10,105 bases of DNA from Peptoniphilaceae bacterium (lineage in GTDB: Bacteria; Bacillota; Clostridia; Tissierellales; Peptoniphilaceae), in NCBI GenBank assembly GCA_029983595.1, contig JASBZD010000043.1, forward strand, positions 1 through 10,105, in the 5' to 3' direction. Of this stretch, positions 1-6,025 are shown in pieces. The notes beneath the pieces are model-generated. The model worked only from the letters and a program-made list of their open reading frames with translations. It made no database searches and was not told the origin of the DNA. A program made the translations under genes and the position numbers. How positions within the stretch are numbered: position 1 is the stretch's first letter; every line of letters begins with the position of its first letter.

Positions 1-146
1 CCAGAAATTAACATTGAAATAGCTTCTAGTATGTTAGTTTTCCCAGAAGCGTTTTTTCCATAGAAAATATTAAAGTTTTTATTAGGATTTAATTTTAAAC
101 TATCATAATTTCTAAAATTATTAATGCTAATTTCTTTTATTTTCAT
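1..146 (-). CDS. recF: RecF, DNA replication and repair ATPase (5' end only)
   Basis: Only the first 48 codons are in the window, read leftward from an ATG at 146; the rest lies beyond the left edge. RecF is an SMC-like ABC ATPase that binds gapped DNA and helps load RecA at stalled forks. The visible part begins with a short beta-strand region containing the family's typical NNFRNY segment (residues 9-14), followed by a Walker A motif GKNASGKT at residues 30-37 and then NILEAI. This matches the family pattern of FRNY followed by a GENxxGKTN-type loop. The ATG overlaps the stop of yaaA (ATGA, 143-146), so the two are likely translationally coupled. Position after dnaN and yaaA is the standard Firmicute order. 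Identification is firm despite the truncation by the window edge. Confidence 0.93.
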   Translation of the reverse strand, partial: MKIKEISINNFRNYDSLKLNPNKNFNIFYGKNASGKTNILEAISMLIS

Positions 147-346
147 CTAACTTCTATAATCTCATCAAAAAGCTCTACCCTATCTCCAGGATAAACTTTT
201 CTTCCGCGTCTAGTCTCTATCTCATCATTTACACTAACTTCGCCATTTTCTATTAAAATTTTAGCCATACCACCAGACTCGGCGATACTAGAAAATTTTA
301 ATAAAGAATCAAGCTTTATAAATTCTGTATCTATTTCTACTATCAT
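143..346 (-). CDS. yaaA: S4-domain RNA-binding protein YaaA
   Basis: This is a 67-residue protein made almost entirely of one S4-like RNA-binding domain. The typical core is visible: a helix with IKLDSLLKFSSIAESGG (residues 10-26), then IENGEVSVNDEIETRRGRKVYPGD (about 32-55), where the basic RRGRK turn would contact RNA. Small proteins of this type lie between dnaN and recF in many Firmicutes, and a link to ribosome assembly has been proposed for the family, but the substrate in this organism cannot be read from the sequence. The ATG at 346-344 shares one base with the dnaN stop (TAATG), with a GAGG ribosome binding site inside the dnaN 3' end. The TGA stop overlaps the recF start. Length is normal for the family. 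Confidence 0.92.
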   Translation of the reverse strand: MIVEIDTEFIKLDSLLKFSSIAESGGMAKILIENGEVSVNDEIETRRGRKVYPGDRVELFDEIIEVR

Positions 347-1443
347 TATGCAAGCCTCACTGGTAGAACTAAATATAAATAATCATCATTTCCCTCTCCA
401 TTTATAATAAGTGGAGAAATCTCATTTTTTAGAAGAAGATTAATTCTATCTTCTTCCATATTTTTAAGCCCATCTAATAAAAATTTAGAATTAAACCCAA
501 TAGTAAGGCTATCGCCATTTTTATCAATATCAACAAGCTCCTCAACAGAACCCAGTTCAGTATTAGATAAGATTTTTAGAGTATTTCCATCAAACTCTAG
601 TTTTACAAGTTTAGCCTTTTCAGATTTAGCTAAAAGCTCAGCTCTTTCAAGGCTTGTAACTAGACTTTTTCTATCGCACGAAACATAAATCTCATGTTCT
701 TTTCTAATAATATCTTTATAGTTAAAGAAATTTCCCTCTATAAGGCCTGAATAAAAGCAAGTATCAACTAGATCAAATTTTATATTATTATCTGTAAAAG
801 AAATCTTTACTGGAAAATCCTCTTCACCTATAGTTCTAGATAACTCATCTAGAGATTTAGCAGGCACAATAGCAGATAGTTCTAAATCTGAATCTATATT
901 TTCTGAAAAAACAGAAAGTCTAATACCATCAAGTGATACAAAGTTAATTTTATTTTTATTAAGCTCGAATAAAACCCCCATAAGAGTACGTCTATTTAGA
1001 TCTAAAGAAACCCCAAAAGATGTCTGTTTTATAGCCTGAGATAAAACTTGGGAGTTAATAGTAATAGATTTTTCATCTCCTACTTTAGGAATAGAAGGAT
1101 ATTCTTCAGGATTTAGAGTTAAAAGATCAAAATTAGAGTTTTGTACTTTTAAATTCATCCTATCTTTTAAGACAGTAATAGTAATATCATCATGAGGCAG
1201 TTTTCTAACTACATCACCTAAAAGTCTAGCATTTACTAAAGTGATCCCCTCTTCTACAATCTGTGCATCTATAAAAGTTTCAATACTTAATTCTTGTGCA
1301 TCAGTACCAGTAAGTTTAATTTTATTATTTTTAGCCTCGATTAAAACTCCCTCTAACTCTAGAGAAATTGATTTAGAAGAAATAGCTCTTAAAACTGTAG
1401 AAAGTCCTTCCCAAAAATTATTTTGATTGATTTTAAATTTCAT
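346..1443 (-). CDS. dnaN: DNA polymerase III beta subunit (sliding clamp)
   Basis: The product has 365 residues and is the ring-shaped clamp that tethers DNA polymerase III and many repair factors to DNA. It starts MKFKINQNNFWEGL and ends YLYLVLPVRLA; the LPVR-type C-terminus and the three repeated clamp folds implied by the length are characteristic of DnaN. A longer frame is open upstream to 1515, but the ATG at 1443 is preferred because a GAGGAG ribosome binding site lies four bases before it and because the extension would run through the DnaA boxes and DnaA-trios. The stop overlaps the start of yaaA by one base. Transcription is leftward, away from the origin, and probably includes readthrough from dnaA. 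No promoter was assigned with confidence in the dnaA-dnaN gap. Confidence 0.96.
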   Translation of the reverse strand: MKFKINQNNFWEGLSTVLRAISSKSISLELEGVLIEAKNNKIKLTGTDAQELSIETFIDAQIVEEGITLVNARLLGDVVRKLPHDDITITVLKDRMNLKVQNSNFDLLTLNPEEYPSIPKVGDEKSITINSQVLSQAIKQTSFGVSLDLNRRTLMGVLFELNKNKINFVSLDGIRLSVFSENIDSDLELSAIVPAKSLDELSRTIGEEDFPVKISFTDNNIKFDLVDTCFYSGLIEGNFFNYKDIIRKEHEIYVSCDRKSLVTSLERAELLAKSEKAKLVKLEFDGNTLKILSNTELGSVEELVDIDKNGDSLTIGFNSKFLLDGLKNMEEDRINLLLKNEISPLIINGEGNDDYLYLVLPVRLA

Positions 1444-1457
1444 TTTTCTCCTCAAAT

Positions 1458-1508
1458 TAGTATATAAATTATAATTAGTAGTAATAGGTACTGTGGATAT
1501 GTGGATAA
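1458..1508 (+). other. Candidate origin unwinding module: DnaA-trios plus two tandem DnaA boxes
   Basis: Read on the plus strand, this stretch has an AT-rich part (1458-1475), four triplets TAG TAG TAA TAG (1476-1487), a short GTAC (1488-1491), and two DnaA boxes TGTGGATAT (1492-1500) and TGTGGATAA (1500-1508) that share one base. All four triplets fit the DnaA-trio consensus (3'-[G/A]A[T/A]-5' read outward from the box). The order dnaA, boxes, short GC-richer spacer, trios, AT-rich DNA, dnaN is the one described for the basal unwinding system of Bacillus subtilis. The role is inferred from that match; the sequence elements themselves are seen directly. Confidence 0.75.
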
Positions 1509-1527
1509 GTACCAAATCTTACGATAA

Positions 1528-1549
1528 ACTTCTAAAACTTATTAGAAGT
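1528..1549. repeat. 8-bp inverted repeat (hairpin) in the dnaA-dnaN gap
   Basis: ACTTCTAA (1528-1535) and TTAGAAGT (1542-1549) are perfect complements with a six-base loop. In the dnaA transcript this would form a hairpin about 65 bases after the dnaA stop. It is not followed by a run of U on that strand, so it is a poor terminator; an attenuating or RNA-end-stabilising hairpin, or chance in AT-rich DNA, are equally possible. Confidence 0.4.
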
Positions 1550-1552
1550 AGC

Positions 1553-1561
1553 TGTGGATTA
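1553..1561 (+). promoter_or_regulatory. Degenerate DnaA box in the dnaA-dnaN gap
   Basis: TGTGGATTA differs from the consensus TGTGGATAA at one position. It lies 45 bases on the dnaA side of the tandem boxes at 1492-1508 and in the same orientation, so it could be an accessory DnaA site of the downstream half of the origin. Confidence 0.5.
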
Positions 1562-1613
1562 GTTTTGATAATTATTAAATCTAAACTAATTTTTTATAAA
1601 AAGAGATTTAATA

Positions 1614-2912
1614 CTATGATTTTATCTCTCTAATTAGTTTTTCTACTTCTTTCTTAAGTTCGCTATCAGTTTTTAAATCCTTATCTATTTTATCAATAGC
1701 ATAAGAAATAGTGGAATGATCGCGACCTCCAAACTCCTGACCAATGCTCGGAAGTGATAGATTAGTATATTTTCTAGTAAGATACATAGCTATCTGTCTA
1801 GGATAAGCTATAGGCTTAGGTCTTTTTGGAGAATCAATATCCTCAACTGTAATTTTATAATTATCTGCTACAACCTTTTTAATTTTTAAAGGCGTAATCT
1901 CAACTTTTCTATCACTATCTAAAACATCCTCTAGCACTTTTTTTGCCATATCAAGATCTACATCACGTTTAGAAAGATTAGAAAAAGCTACGACTCTTAA
2001 AAGCGCTCCCTCTAGCTCACGAATATTAGAATCTATATTTTCAGCTATATAATTTAAAATCTCATCAGAGACATTAAACCCTTCTAGCTCGTTTTTGTTA
2101 CGCAAAATAGCTATACGCGTCTCAATATCAGGACTAGATATATCAGTAGTAAGACCGCCCCCTAGACGAGTAATAATTCTATCCTCTAGTCCTTTTAGAT
2201 CCTTAGGCGGTTTATCACTAGTTACTACGATCTGTTTACCATTAGAATATAGATTATTAAAAGTATGGAAAAACTCCTCTTGGGTACCCTCTTTTCCAGT
2301 AAGAAATTGAATATCATCTACTAATAATAAATCTACACTTCTATATTTTTCTCTAAATTCTGGCATAGTATCGCGTCTAATACTCTCAACAAACTCATTA
2401 GTAAACTGCTCACTAGAAACATACATAGGGATAAGTTTTTCATTTTCATCCATCATATAATTTCCAATAGCATACATAAGGTGAGTTTTGCCAAGTCCAG
2501 AAGAGCCATAAATAAAAAGTGGATTATATAAAGAACCTGGATTTTCAGCCACATTAACACTAGCTGCATGCGCAAACTCGTTACTTTTTCCCACTACAAA
2601 ATTATCAAAAGTATATTTTTTTATAAGATTATTATTATCTGTAAAATCATCTACAGTAGAGTTAAAATTTTCAGAAATTTCATATTTTAAATTATAATTA
2701 TTTCCAGTTTGGCTAGCAATAATCTCAGAAATTATACTATCATATCTCTTAATAACATGATCATATGTAAATTGGTTAGGAAGCTTAATAAAAAAGTCGT
2801 TACCGCTAATATCATAATCGACCTCACCAAACCATAGGTTATAGCCAGTTCCTACTTTTCTTTCAATATTAGATAAAATATCTTGCCATTTATCTTTTTC
2901 AAGTTTTGCCAC
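1614..2912 (-). CDS. dnaA: Chromosomal replication initiator DnaA
   Basis: The product has 432 residues and is the AAA+ ATPase that binds DnaA boxes, opens the origin and loads the helicase. Domain I is at the N-terminus (about 1-75), followed by a short linker. Domain III carries a Walker A GSSGLGKTH at 136-144 and a Walker B LLLVDDIQFL with the acidic pair at 199-200. Domain IV, the DNA-binding helix-turn-helix, ends in GGRDHSTISYAIDKI (395-409), the signature of the family. An upstream in-frame ATG exists at 2960, but it would add 16 residues read through DnaA boxes. The GTG at 2912-2910 has an AAGGAG site six bases before it and gives the usual MAKLEKDKW-type start, so GTG is chosen. Transcription runs away from the origin. 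The leader contains DnaA boxes, so autoregulation is likely. Confidence 0.97.
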   Translation of the reverse strand: MAKLEKDKWQDILSNIERKVGTGYNLWFGEVDYDISGNDFFIKLPNQFTYDHVIKRYDSIISEIIASQTGNNYNLKYEISENFNSTVDDFTDNNNLIKKYTFDNFVVGKSNEFAHAASVNVAENPGSLYNPLFIYGSSGLGKTHLMYAIGNYMMDENEKLIPMYVSSEQFTNEFVESIRRDTMPEFREKYRSVDLLLVDDIQFLTGKEGTQEEFFHTFNNLYSNGKQIVVTSDKPPKDLKGLEDRIITRLGGGLTTDISSPDIETRIAILRNKNELEGFNVSDEILNYIAENIDSNIRELEGALLRVVAFSNLSKRDVDLDMAKKVLEDVLDSDRKVEITPLKIKKVVADNYKITVEDIDSPKRPKPIAYPRQIAMYLTRKYTNLSLPSIGQEFGGRDHSTISYAIDKIDKDLKTDSELKKEVEKLIREIKS

Positions 2913-2917
2913 TATAA

Positions 2918-2923
2918 ACTCCT
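2918..2923 (-). promoter_or_regulatory. Ribosome binding site that fixes the GTG start of dnaA
   Basis: On the minus strand AAGGAG is followed by five bases and then GTG. The only other start in this frame is the ATG at 2960, which has no comparable site before it because its upstream sequence is a series of DnaA boxes. Confidence 0.75.
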
Positions 2924-2932
2924 TATAAACAA

Positions 2933-2947
2933 TATCCACAGTGGATA
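2933..2947. repeat. 15-bp palindrome of two head-to-head DnaA boxes in the dnaA leader
   Basis: TATCCAC, a central A, and GTGGATA form a perfect dyad. The two overlapping boxes (2932-2940 and 2940-2948) lie about 20 bases upstream of the dnaA start codon and just before its ribosome binding site. In RNA the same bases could fold into a small hairpin next to that site. DnaA binding here could repress dnaA; this is inference. Confidence 0.6.
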
Positions 2948-2995
2948 ACTTTATAAACAAATTCCGATTAAGTTATCCCTGTGGAAAATGTGGAT

Positions 2996-3023
2996 AATAT
3001 ATTTTTTAGATAGTTATTCACAA
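2996..3023 (-). promoter_or_regulatory. Possible sigma-A promoter of dnaA
   Basis: On the minus strand a -35-like TTGTGA (3023-3018, four of six) is followed by 16 bases and a -10-like TATATT (3001-2996, five of six). This would give an untranslated leader of about 75 bases before the GTG at 2912. DnaA boxes overlap both elements (3014-3022 and 2989-2997), which fits autoregulation by DnaA. AT-rich DNA gives many -10-like matches, so the exact hexamers are uncertain. Confidence 0.4.
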
Positions 3024-3304
3024 CTGTTGATAAGTGTGATGTTAATAACTAAAATGGTATAATTAAATAGTTCTAGTTAAAAAATTATAAAAATTTAGAT
3101 GACTTTTCCACATACTTATCAAAAGGCTGTTAATAACTTGTTATCAATAAAAAACCTAAATTAACAATTAATATAAAATAATTTTATATGGATAAGTAAA
3201 AACCTTAAAAATAAGTAAAATTATTAGAAAAATCAAGTAAATCACACGATTAAATCTATACGTATTTTATCAGATATTTTCTATAATTTCAATAGTTATC
3301 CACA

Positions 3305-3459
3305 GGCTAAAAACTTTATAAATATAAAAATAAAGCATAGATTTTAAAAATTAATTTTAAATAAAAAGACATTTTTATATTTAATATATATTTATAAGTT
3401 TATTATAAAAACTCATTATTAGTATGCTAATTTTATACGAAATAATTTGTAAAGATTTC
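3305..3459. other. Very AT-rich gap between the last DnaA box and the rpmH promoter
   Basis: This stretch is dominated by A and T runs (for example around 3345-3415) and contains no recognisable DnaA box, no open frame of note and no clear RNA gene. It could help local strand opening or act as an UP-element-like region for the strong rpmH promoter. No DnaA-trio run was found beside the box at 3296-3304, so I do not call it the unwinding site. Confidence 0.45.
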
Positions 3460-3488
3460 TTGACAAACACTGATAAAATTAATATACT
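3460..3488 (+). promoter_or_regulatory. Sigma-A promoter of the rpmH-rnpA-yidD-...-jag operon
   Basis: A perfect -35 TTGACA (3460-3465), a 17-base spacer and a -10 TATACT (3483-3488, five of six) lie about 40 bases upstream of the rpmH start. Upstream DNA is A/T-tract rich, as is common at strong ribosomal-protein promoters. It is the only clear promoter before the terminator near 8601, so it probably drives the whole operon, including the glycosylation genes. Confidence 0.85.
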
Positions 3489-3529
3489 ATATTAGATAAT
3501 TTTATGACTTGAAAAGGAGGTGGAGTTTT

Positions 3530-3664
3530 ATGAAAAGAACTTTCCAACCAAACACTAGAAAAAAAGCTAAAAAACATGGTTTTAGAAATAGAATGAAAAC
3601 TAAAGCTGGAAGAAATGTACTAAAAGCTAGAAGACTAAAAGGAAGAAAAAGACTTACAGTTTAA
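3530..3664 (+). CDS. rpmH: 50S ribosomal protein L34
   Basis: The product has 44 residues and is very rich in Arg and Lys. It begins MKRTFQPNTRKKAKKHGFRN, continues with RMKTKAGRNVLKARR and ends with KGRKRLTV, which is the L34 signature over its full length; nothing is missing. L34 is a late-assembling protein of the large ribosomal subunit and lies beside RNase P protein in nearly all bacteria. An AAGGAGGTG ribosome binding site (3514-3522) precedes the ATG by seven bases, consistent with high expression. The TAA stop overlaps the ATG of rnpA (TAATG, 3662-3666), so translation of the two is coupled; no separate strong ribosome binding site is seen for rnpA. Confidence 0.98.
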   Translation: MKRTFQPNTRKKAKKHGFRNRMKTKAGRNVLKARRLKGRKRLTV

Positions 3665-3990
3665 TGGATACTGTTAAAAGTTACAGAGATTTTAAAAAGG
3701 CGTATGACAATGGTAAAAGTTTTGGAAATAGAAACTTGGTTTTATATGTTAGAAAAAATGGACTAGACCATTCACGCCTTGGTATTACCATATCGAAAAA
3801 AACTGGAAATGCAGTTATAAGAAACAAAATTAAGCGCCGCGTAAGAGAGATATATAGAGAATGTGAAGATGATCTAAAGACTGGATATGACTATGTCTTT
3901 ATTATCAGACGTAATGTTCCAAATATCTCTTTTGACGAATTAAGGGGCTCTTTTTATCATATTATTAAAATTTCTAAGATTAGGAAGTGA
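3664..3990 (+). CDS. rnpA: Ribonuclease P protein component
   Basis: The product has 108 residues and is the basic protein subunit that helps the RNase P RNA bind precursor tRNA and remove its 5' leader. The family RNR motif is clear at residues 53-62 (RNKIKRRVRE), preceded by RLGITISKKTGNAV (38-51). A central strand region and the C-terminal helix (DELRGSFYHIIKIS) complete the normal fold. The start shares its first base with the rpmH stop and is likely reached by translational coupling. The stop TGA (3988-3990) overlaps the earliest possible GTG start of yidD. Length is typical. The RNase P RNA gene itself is not in this window. Confidence 0.97.
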   Translation: MDTVKSYRDFKKAYDNGKSFGNRNLVLYVRKNGLDHSRLGITISKKTGNAVIRNKIKRRVREIYRECEDDLKTGYDYVFIIRRNVPNISFDELRGSFYHIIKISKIRK

Positions 3991-3995
3991 TAGTT

Positions 3996-4205
3996 TTGAG
4001 TAGACTTATGATAATTATTATTAAATTTTATCAAAAATATATCTCTAGATTTACTCCTTCATCTTGTAGATTTTATCCTACTTGCTCAGCATATGCTATT
4101 GAGGCTTATAGAAAATATGGCTTTTTTAAAGGGACTTTTTTAACTATATGGCGCATTTTAAGATGCAATCCTTTTAACGAAGGAGGATATGACCCTGTCA
4201 AATAA
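3996..4205 (+). CDS. yidD: Membrane protein insertion efficiency factor YidD
   Basis: This small protein (69 residues from the TTG at 3996) of the YidD family is thought to assist YidC-dependent insertion at the inner face of the membrane. It shows an amphipathic/hydrophobic N-terminal segment (LMIIIIKFYQKYIS), the invariant SCRFYPTCSAYAIEA with both cysteines, then WRILRCNPFNEGGYDPV at the C-terminus. The frame is open from a GTG at 3987 that overlaps the rnpA stop, but no ribosome binding site precedes it. AGGAAG at 3982-3987 sits eight bases before the TTG at 3996 and gives the family-like start MSRLMIIIIKFYQKYIS, so TTG is preferred. The last 17 bases overlap the next gene. In most Firmicutes and proteobacteria yidC follows directly; here three glycosylation genes intervene. 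Confidence 0.92.
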   Translation: MSRLMIIIIKFYQKYISRFTPSSCRFYPTCSAYAIEAYRKYGFFKGTFLTIWRILRCNPFNEGGYDPVK

Positions 4206-5628
4206 ATTTAACTTTAACTTAAGTAGAGAAAGAAAAATTGATATTTTAGTCTATCTTCTTTTAGTTTTTTTATTTTTTGCACTCGTATTTCCTACTTTAA
4301 ATAATCAGACTTGGGAAATTTTAGATAATTGGAGACAGGCAGATACTTATAGCGTGGCTTTAGATTATTATAGAAATGGGATAGATCTTTTAAATCCTAG
4401 ATTTTCTTATTATGGAAAATATCCTCAAAAAATTCAGCTAGAGCTTATGATTTTACCAGCTTTAGGCACGCTAGTTTCAAAACTTACTGAATTTAGTCCT
4501 ACTATTTTTAGAACTATTTCAGCTTTAGCTTTTGTTATATCTGCTATTTTTTTATATAAATTATCTATTGAGAGAAAAAATAGGCGCGTAGCTTTAATAG
4601 CTAGTGTCATATATATTCTTCTGCCTTTTTCACAATTTTATGGAAGGACTATTATGCCTGAGAGTTTTGCGCTTTTAGGATATGTTGCATCATTTTATTT
4701 TTTCTCAAAGTGGGAAAATACTGAAAATTTTAAAGATTTATTATTTAGTTCAGTCTTTTTAGGATTTGGACTTTTACAGAAGCTGACTTTAGGATTTATA
4801 GGGATTGTTCCGGCTTTTATGCTTTTATATAAGTATAAAAAGAGATTTTTAATATCTAAAGAAGTCTGGATTTATGGACTTATCTCACTAGCTATTCCTT
4901 TAATCTATTATTATATAGTCGGTATTGGGGCTAAAGATCCCTTTGTGCGCCAGATTTATGGAATTGTTGTTGATACTGATAGATATAATCTTTTAGAGAG
5001 TCTAAGATATATTATGGATACTGCTTTTACAGGGCTTACTCCTATTGTGTCGATTATCGGGCTTTTATCTTTTTTTTACTTTTTATATAAAAAAGATTTA
5101 TTTGTATGCCTATGGTATGTTGGACTTCTTTTAAGTATGATTTCTATTTTATCTGGAATTAGGCTTATGTATTATCTAATTTTCTTTATGCCTTTATTTT
5201 CCTATGCGACTTCTGTTTTAATAGATGAGATAAATATTGAGCCTATAAAGCTTACTATTACAGTAATAGTTATTGCTATTACATTTTTTAATGGGCAGAA
5301 TTTTTTAATATCTAACGCAAAAGCTGACCCTTATCTAGACTCTATTATTGGCGCGATTTATGAATATATTCCTGAAAAAAGTTTTATCGCCATAAATGGA
5401 GAAAACCCTGCTCCTATTAGTGCTACTGGAAATTTTGGGTATAGACTTCCTATGAATGAAAAAGATAAGCCTATAAAACTTATGCAGGCTATGGATGAGG
5501 GATTAGAGTATTACGTATTTTTAAAATATAACGATTTAGACAAGAATTTTTATAAGATTATTGAAAGCAATAGTGATTTAGTTTACCAAAACTTGGAAGT
5601 TGCGATTTTTAAATTTCATGGAAAATAA
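4189..5628 (+). CDS. GT-C fold polyprenyl-phosphate-sugar-dependent glycosyltransferase (ArnT/PMT-like)
   Basis: This is a 479-residue multi-pass membrane protein. After a basic N-terminus and a first membrane segment (about 17-37) comes a first outer loop with DNWRQADTYSVALDYYRNG (46-64) and NPRFSYYG, holding acidic residues of the kind that are catalytic in GT-C enzymes. A further conserved-looking piece FYGRTIMPESFAL (150-162) follows, then about eight or more hydrophobic segments and a soluble C-terminal part of about 100 residues. This layout fits the family 39/83-type enzymes that move a sugar from a polyprenyl carrier to an acceptor outside the membrane. The acceptor is unknown; teichoic or lipoteichoic acid, other glycopolymers or proteins are all possible. 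The ATG lies inside yidD with AGGAGG only two bases before it. The 3' end overlaps the GtrA gene. Confidence 0.85.
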   Translation: MTLSNKFNFNLSRERKIDILVYLLLVFLFFALVFPTLNNQTWEILDNWRQADTYSVALDYYRNGIDLLNPRFSYYGKYPQKIQLELMILPALGTLVSKLTEFSPTIFRTISALAFVISAIFLYKLSIERKNRRVALIASVIYILLPFSQFYGRTIMPESFALLGYVASFYFFSKWENTENFKDLLFSSVFLGFGLLQKLTLGFIGIVPAFMLLYKYKKRFLISKEVWIYGLISLAIPLIYYYIVGIGAKDPFVRQIYGIVVDTDRYNLLESLRYIMDTAFTGLTPIVSIIGLLSFFYFLYKKDLFVCLWYVGLLLSMISILSGIRLMYYLIFFMPLFSYATSVLIDEINIEPIKLTITVIVIAITFFNGQNFLISNAKADPYLDSIIGAIYEYIPEKSFIAINGENPAPISATGNFGYRLPMNEKDKPIKLMQAMDEGLEYYVFLKYNDLDKNFYKIIESNSDLVYQNLEVAIFKFHGK

Positions 5629-6025
5629 AGACGAGTTAATAAAGCTAATTAAATATTTTTCTATATCAGTTTTTGAGACTATTTTTGATTTTAGTATAGT
5701 TTATTTTACTAAAATTTATCTTGGGTTTTCTATAGTTACTGCCAACACGTTAGGCGTAGTCTGTGGCTCAATTACTCAGTATTTTTTAACTAATAAGTTT
5801 GTTTTTAATGTTAAGGCTGAGAAAAAGACTGCTATTATATTTTTTGGTACTGCAATAGTTGCCTTAATTTTAAATAATATAATTATTTATGTGGCTAATA
5901 ATATTTTAATAAATTATCTAAATGAAAAACTTTCTTTATTAGTTTCTAAATTTATATCAATAGTTTTACCTTTTTTTGTGATATACTTTACAAGGAGGTA
6001 TCTATATGATAAGTTTTCTGACTAA
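5618..6025 (+). CDS. GtrA/GtcA-family membrane protein (probable lipid-linked sugar flippase)
   Basis: The product has 135 residues with four hydrophobic segments: roughly FSISVFETIFDFSIVYFT, then a second holding the family-typical ANTLGVVCGSITQYFLTNKFVF, a third around IIFFGTAIVALILNNIIIYV, and a fourth SIVLPFFVIYFTRRY. GtrA-type proteins are thought to flip polyprenyl-phosphate sugars to the outer face for a GT-C enzyme. The ATG at 5618 gives MENKDELIKLIKYF, a normal family N-terminus; a TTG at 5600 would add six residues but has its GGAAG directly adjacent. Either way it overlaps the preceding gene (by 11 bases from the ATG), so coupling is likely. The last 20 bases overlap the GT2 gene. 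Family assignment is firm; the sugar and exact function are inferred. Confidence 0.9.
   Translation: MENKDELIKLIKYFSISVFETIFDFSIVYFTKIYLGFSIVTANTLGVVCGSITQYFLTNKFVFNVKAEKKTAIIFFGTAIVALILNNIIIYVANNILINYLNEKLSLLVSKFISIVLPFFVIYFTRRYLYDKFSD

Larger units (their letters stand above)
2932..3304. other. Upstream half of oriC: DnaA-box cluster between dnaA and rpmH
   Basis: Boxes seen by eye against TTATCCACA or its complement: exact at 2989-2997 and 3296-3304; TTATTCACA (fits TTATNCACA) at 3014-3022; one mismatch at 2932-2940, 2940-2948, 2980-2988, 3025-3033, 3104-3112 and 3187-3195. Weaker, two-mismatch copies are at 3040-3048, 3128-3136 and 3141-3149. They occur in both orientations. The pair at 2980-2997 is contiguous head to tail; the pair at 2932-2948 is head to head. 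The cluster lies between divergent dnaA and rpmH operons, the usual place of a Firmicute origin. With the boxes at 1492-1561 it makes the origin bipartite around dnaA. No gene is visible in this gap. Confidence 0.88.

Noticed and set aside
1241..1426. Plus-strand open frame of 61 codons inside dnaN
   Set aside because: It lies entirely antisense to dnaN, has no ribosome binding site and shows no recognisable motif; a shadow of the real gene.
1559..1589. Inverted repeat TTAGTTT/AAACTAA after dnaA as a terminator
   Set aside because: The stem is only seven A/T-rich pairs with a 17-base loop; too weak to call, though it overlaps the degenerate DnaA box.
2095..2310. Plus-strand open frame of 71 codons inside dnaA
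   Set aside because: It is antisense to the AAA+ domain of dnaA, including the segment just after Walker B, and is explained by that gene's codons.
3296..3345. Possible second DnaA-trio run beside the exact DnaA box at 3296-3304
   Set aside because: After the box and a GGC the sequence does not keep a three-base TAG/TAA phase and there is no tandem box, unlike the module at 1476-1508.
4189..5628. GT-C gene as a decayed or frameshifted insertion
   Set aside because: The frame is intact over 479 codons, the expected loops and membrane segments are in order, and its ends interlock with its neighbours, so it looks functional.
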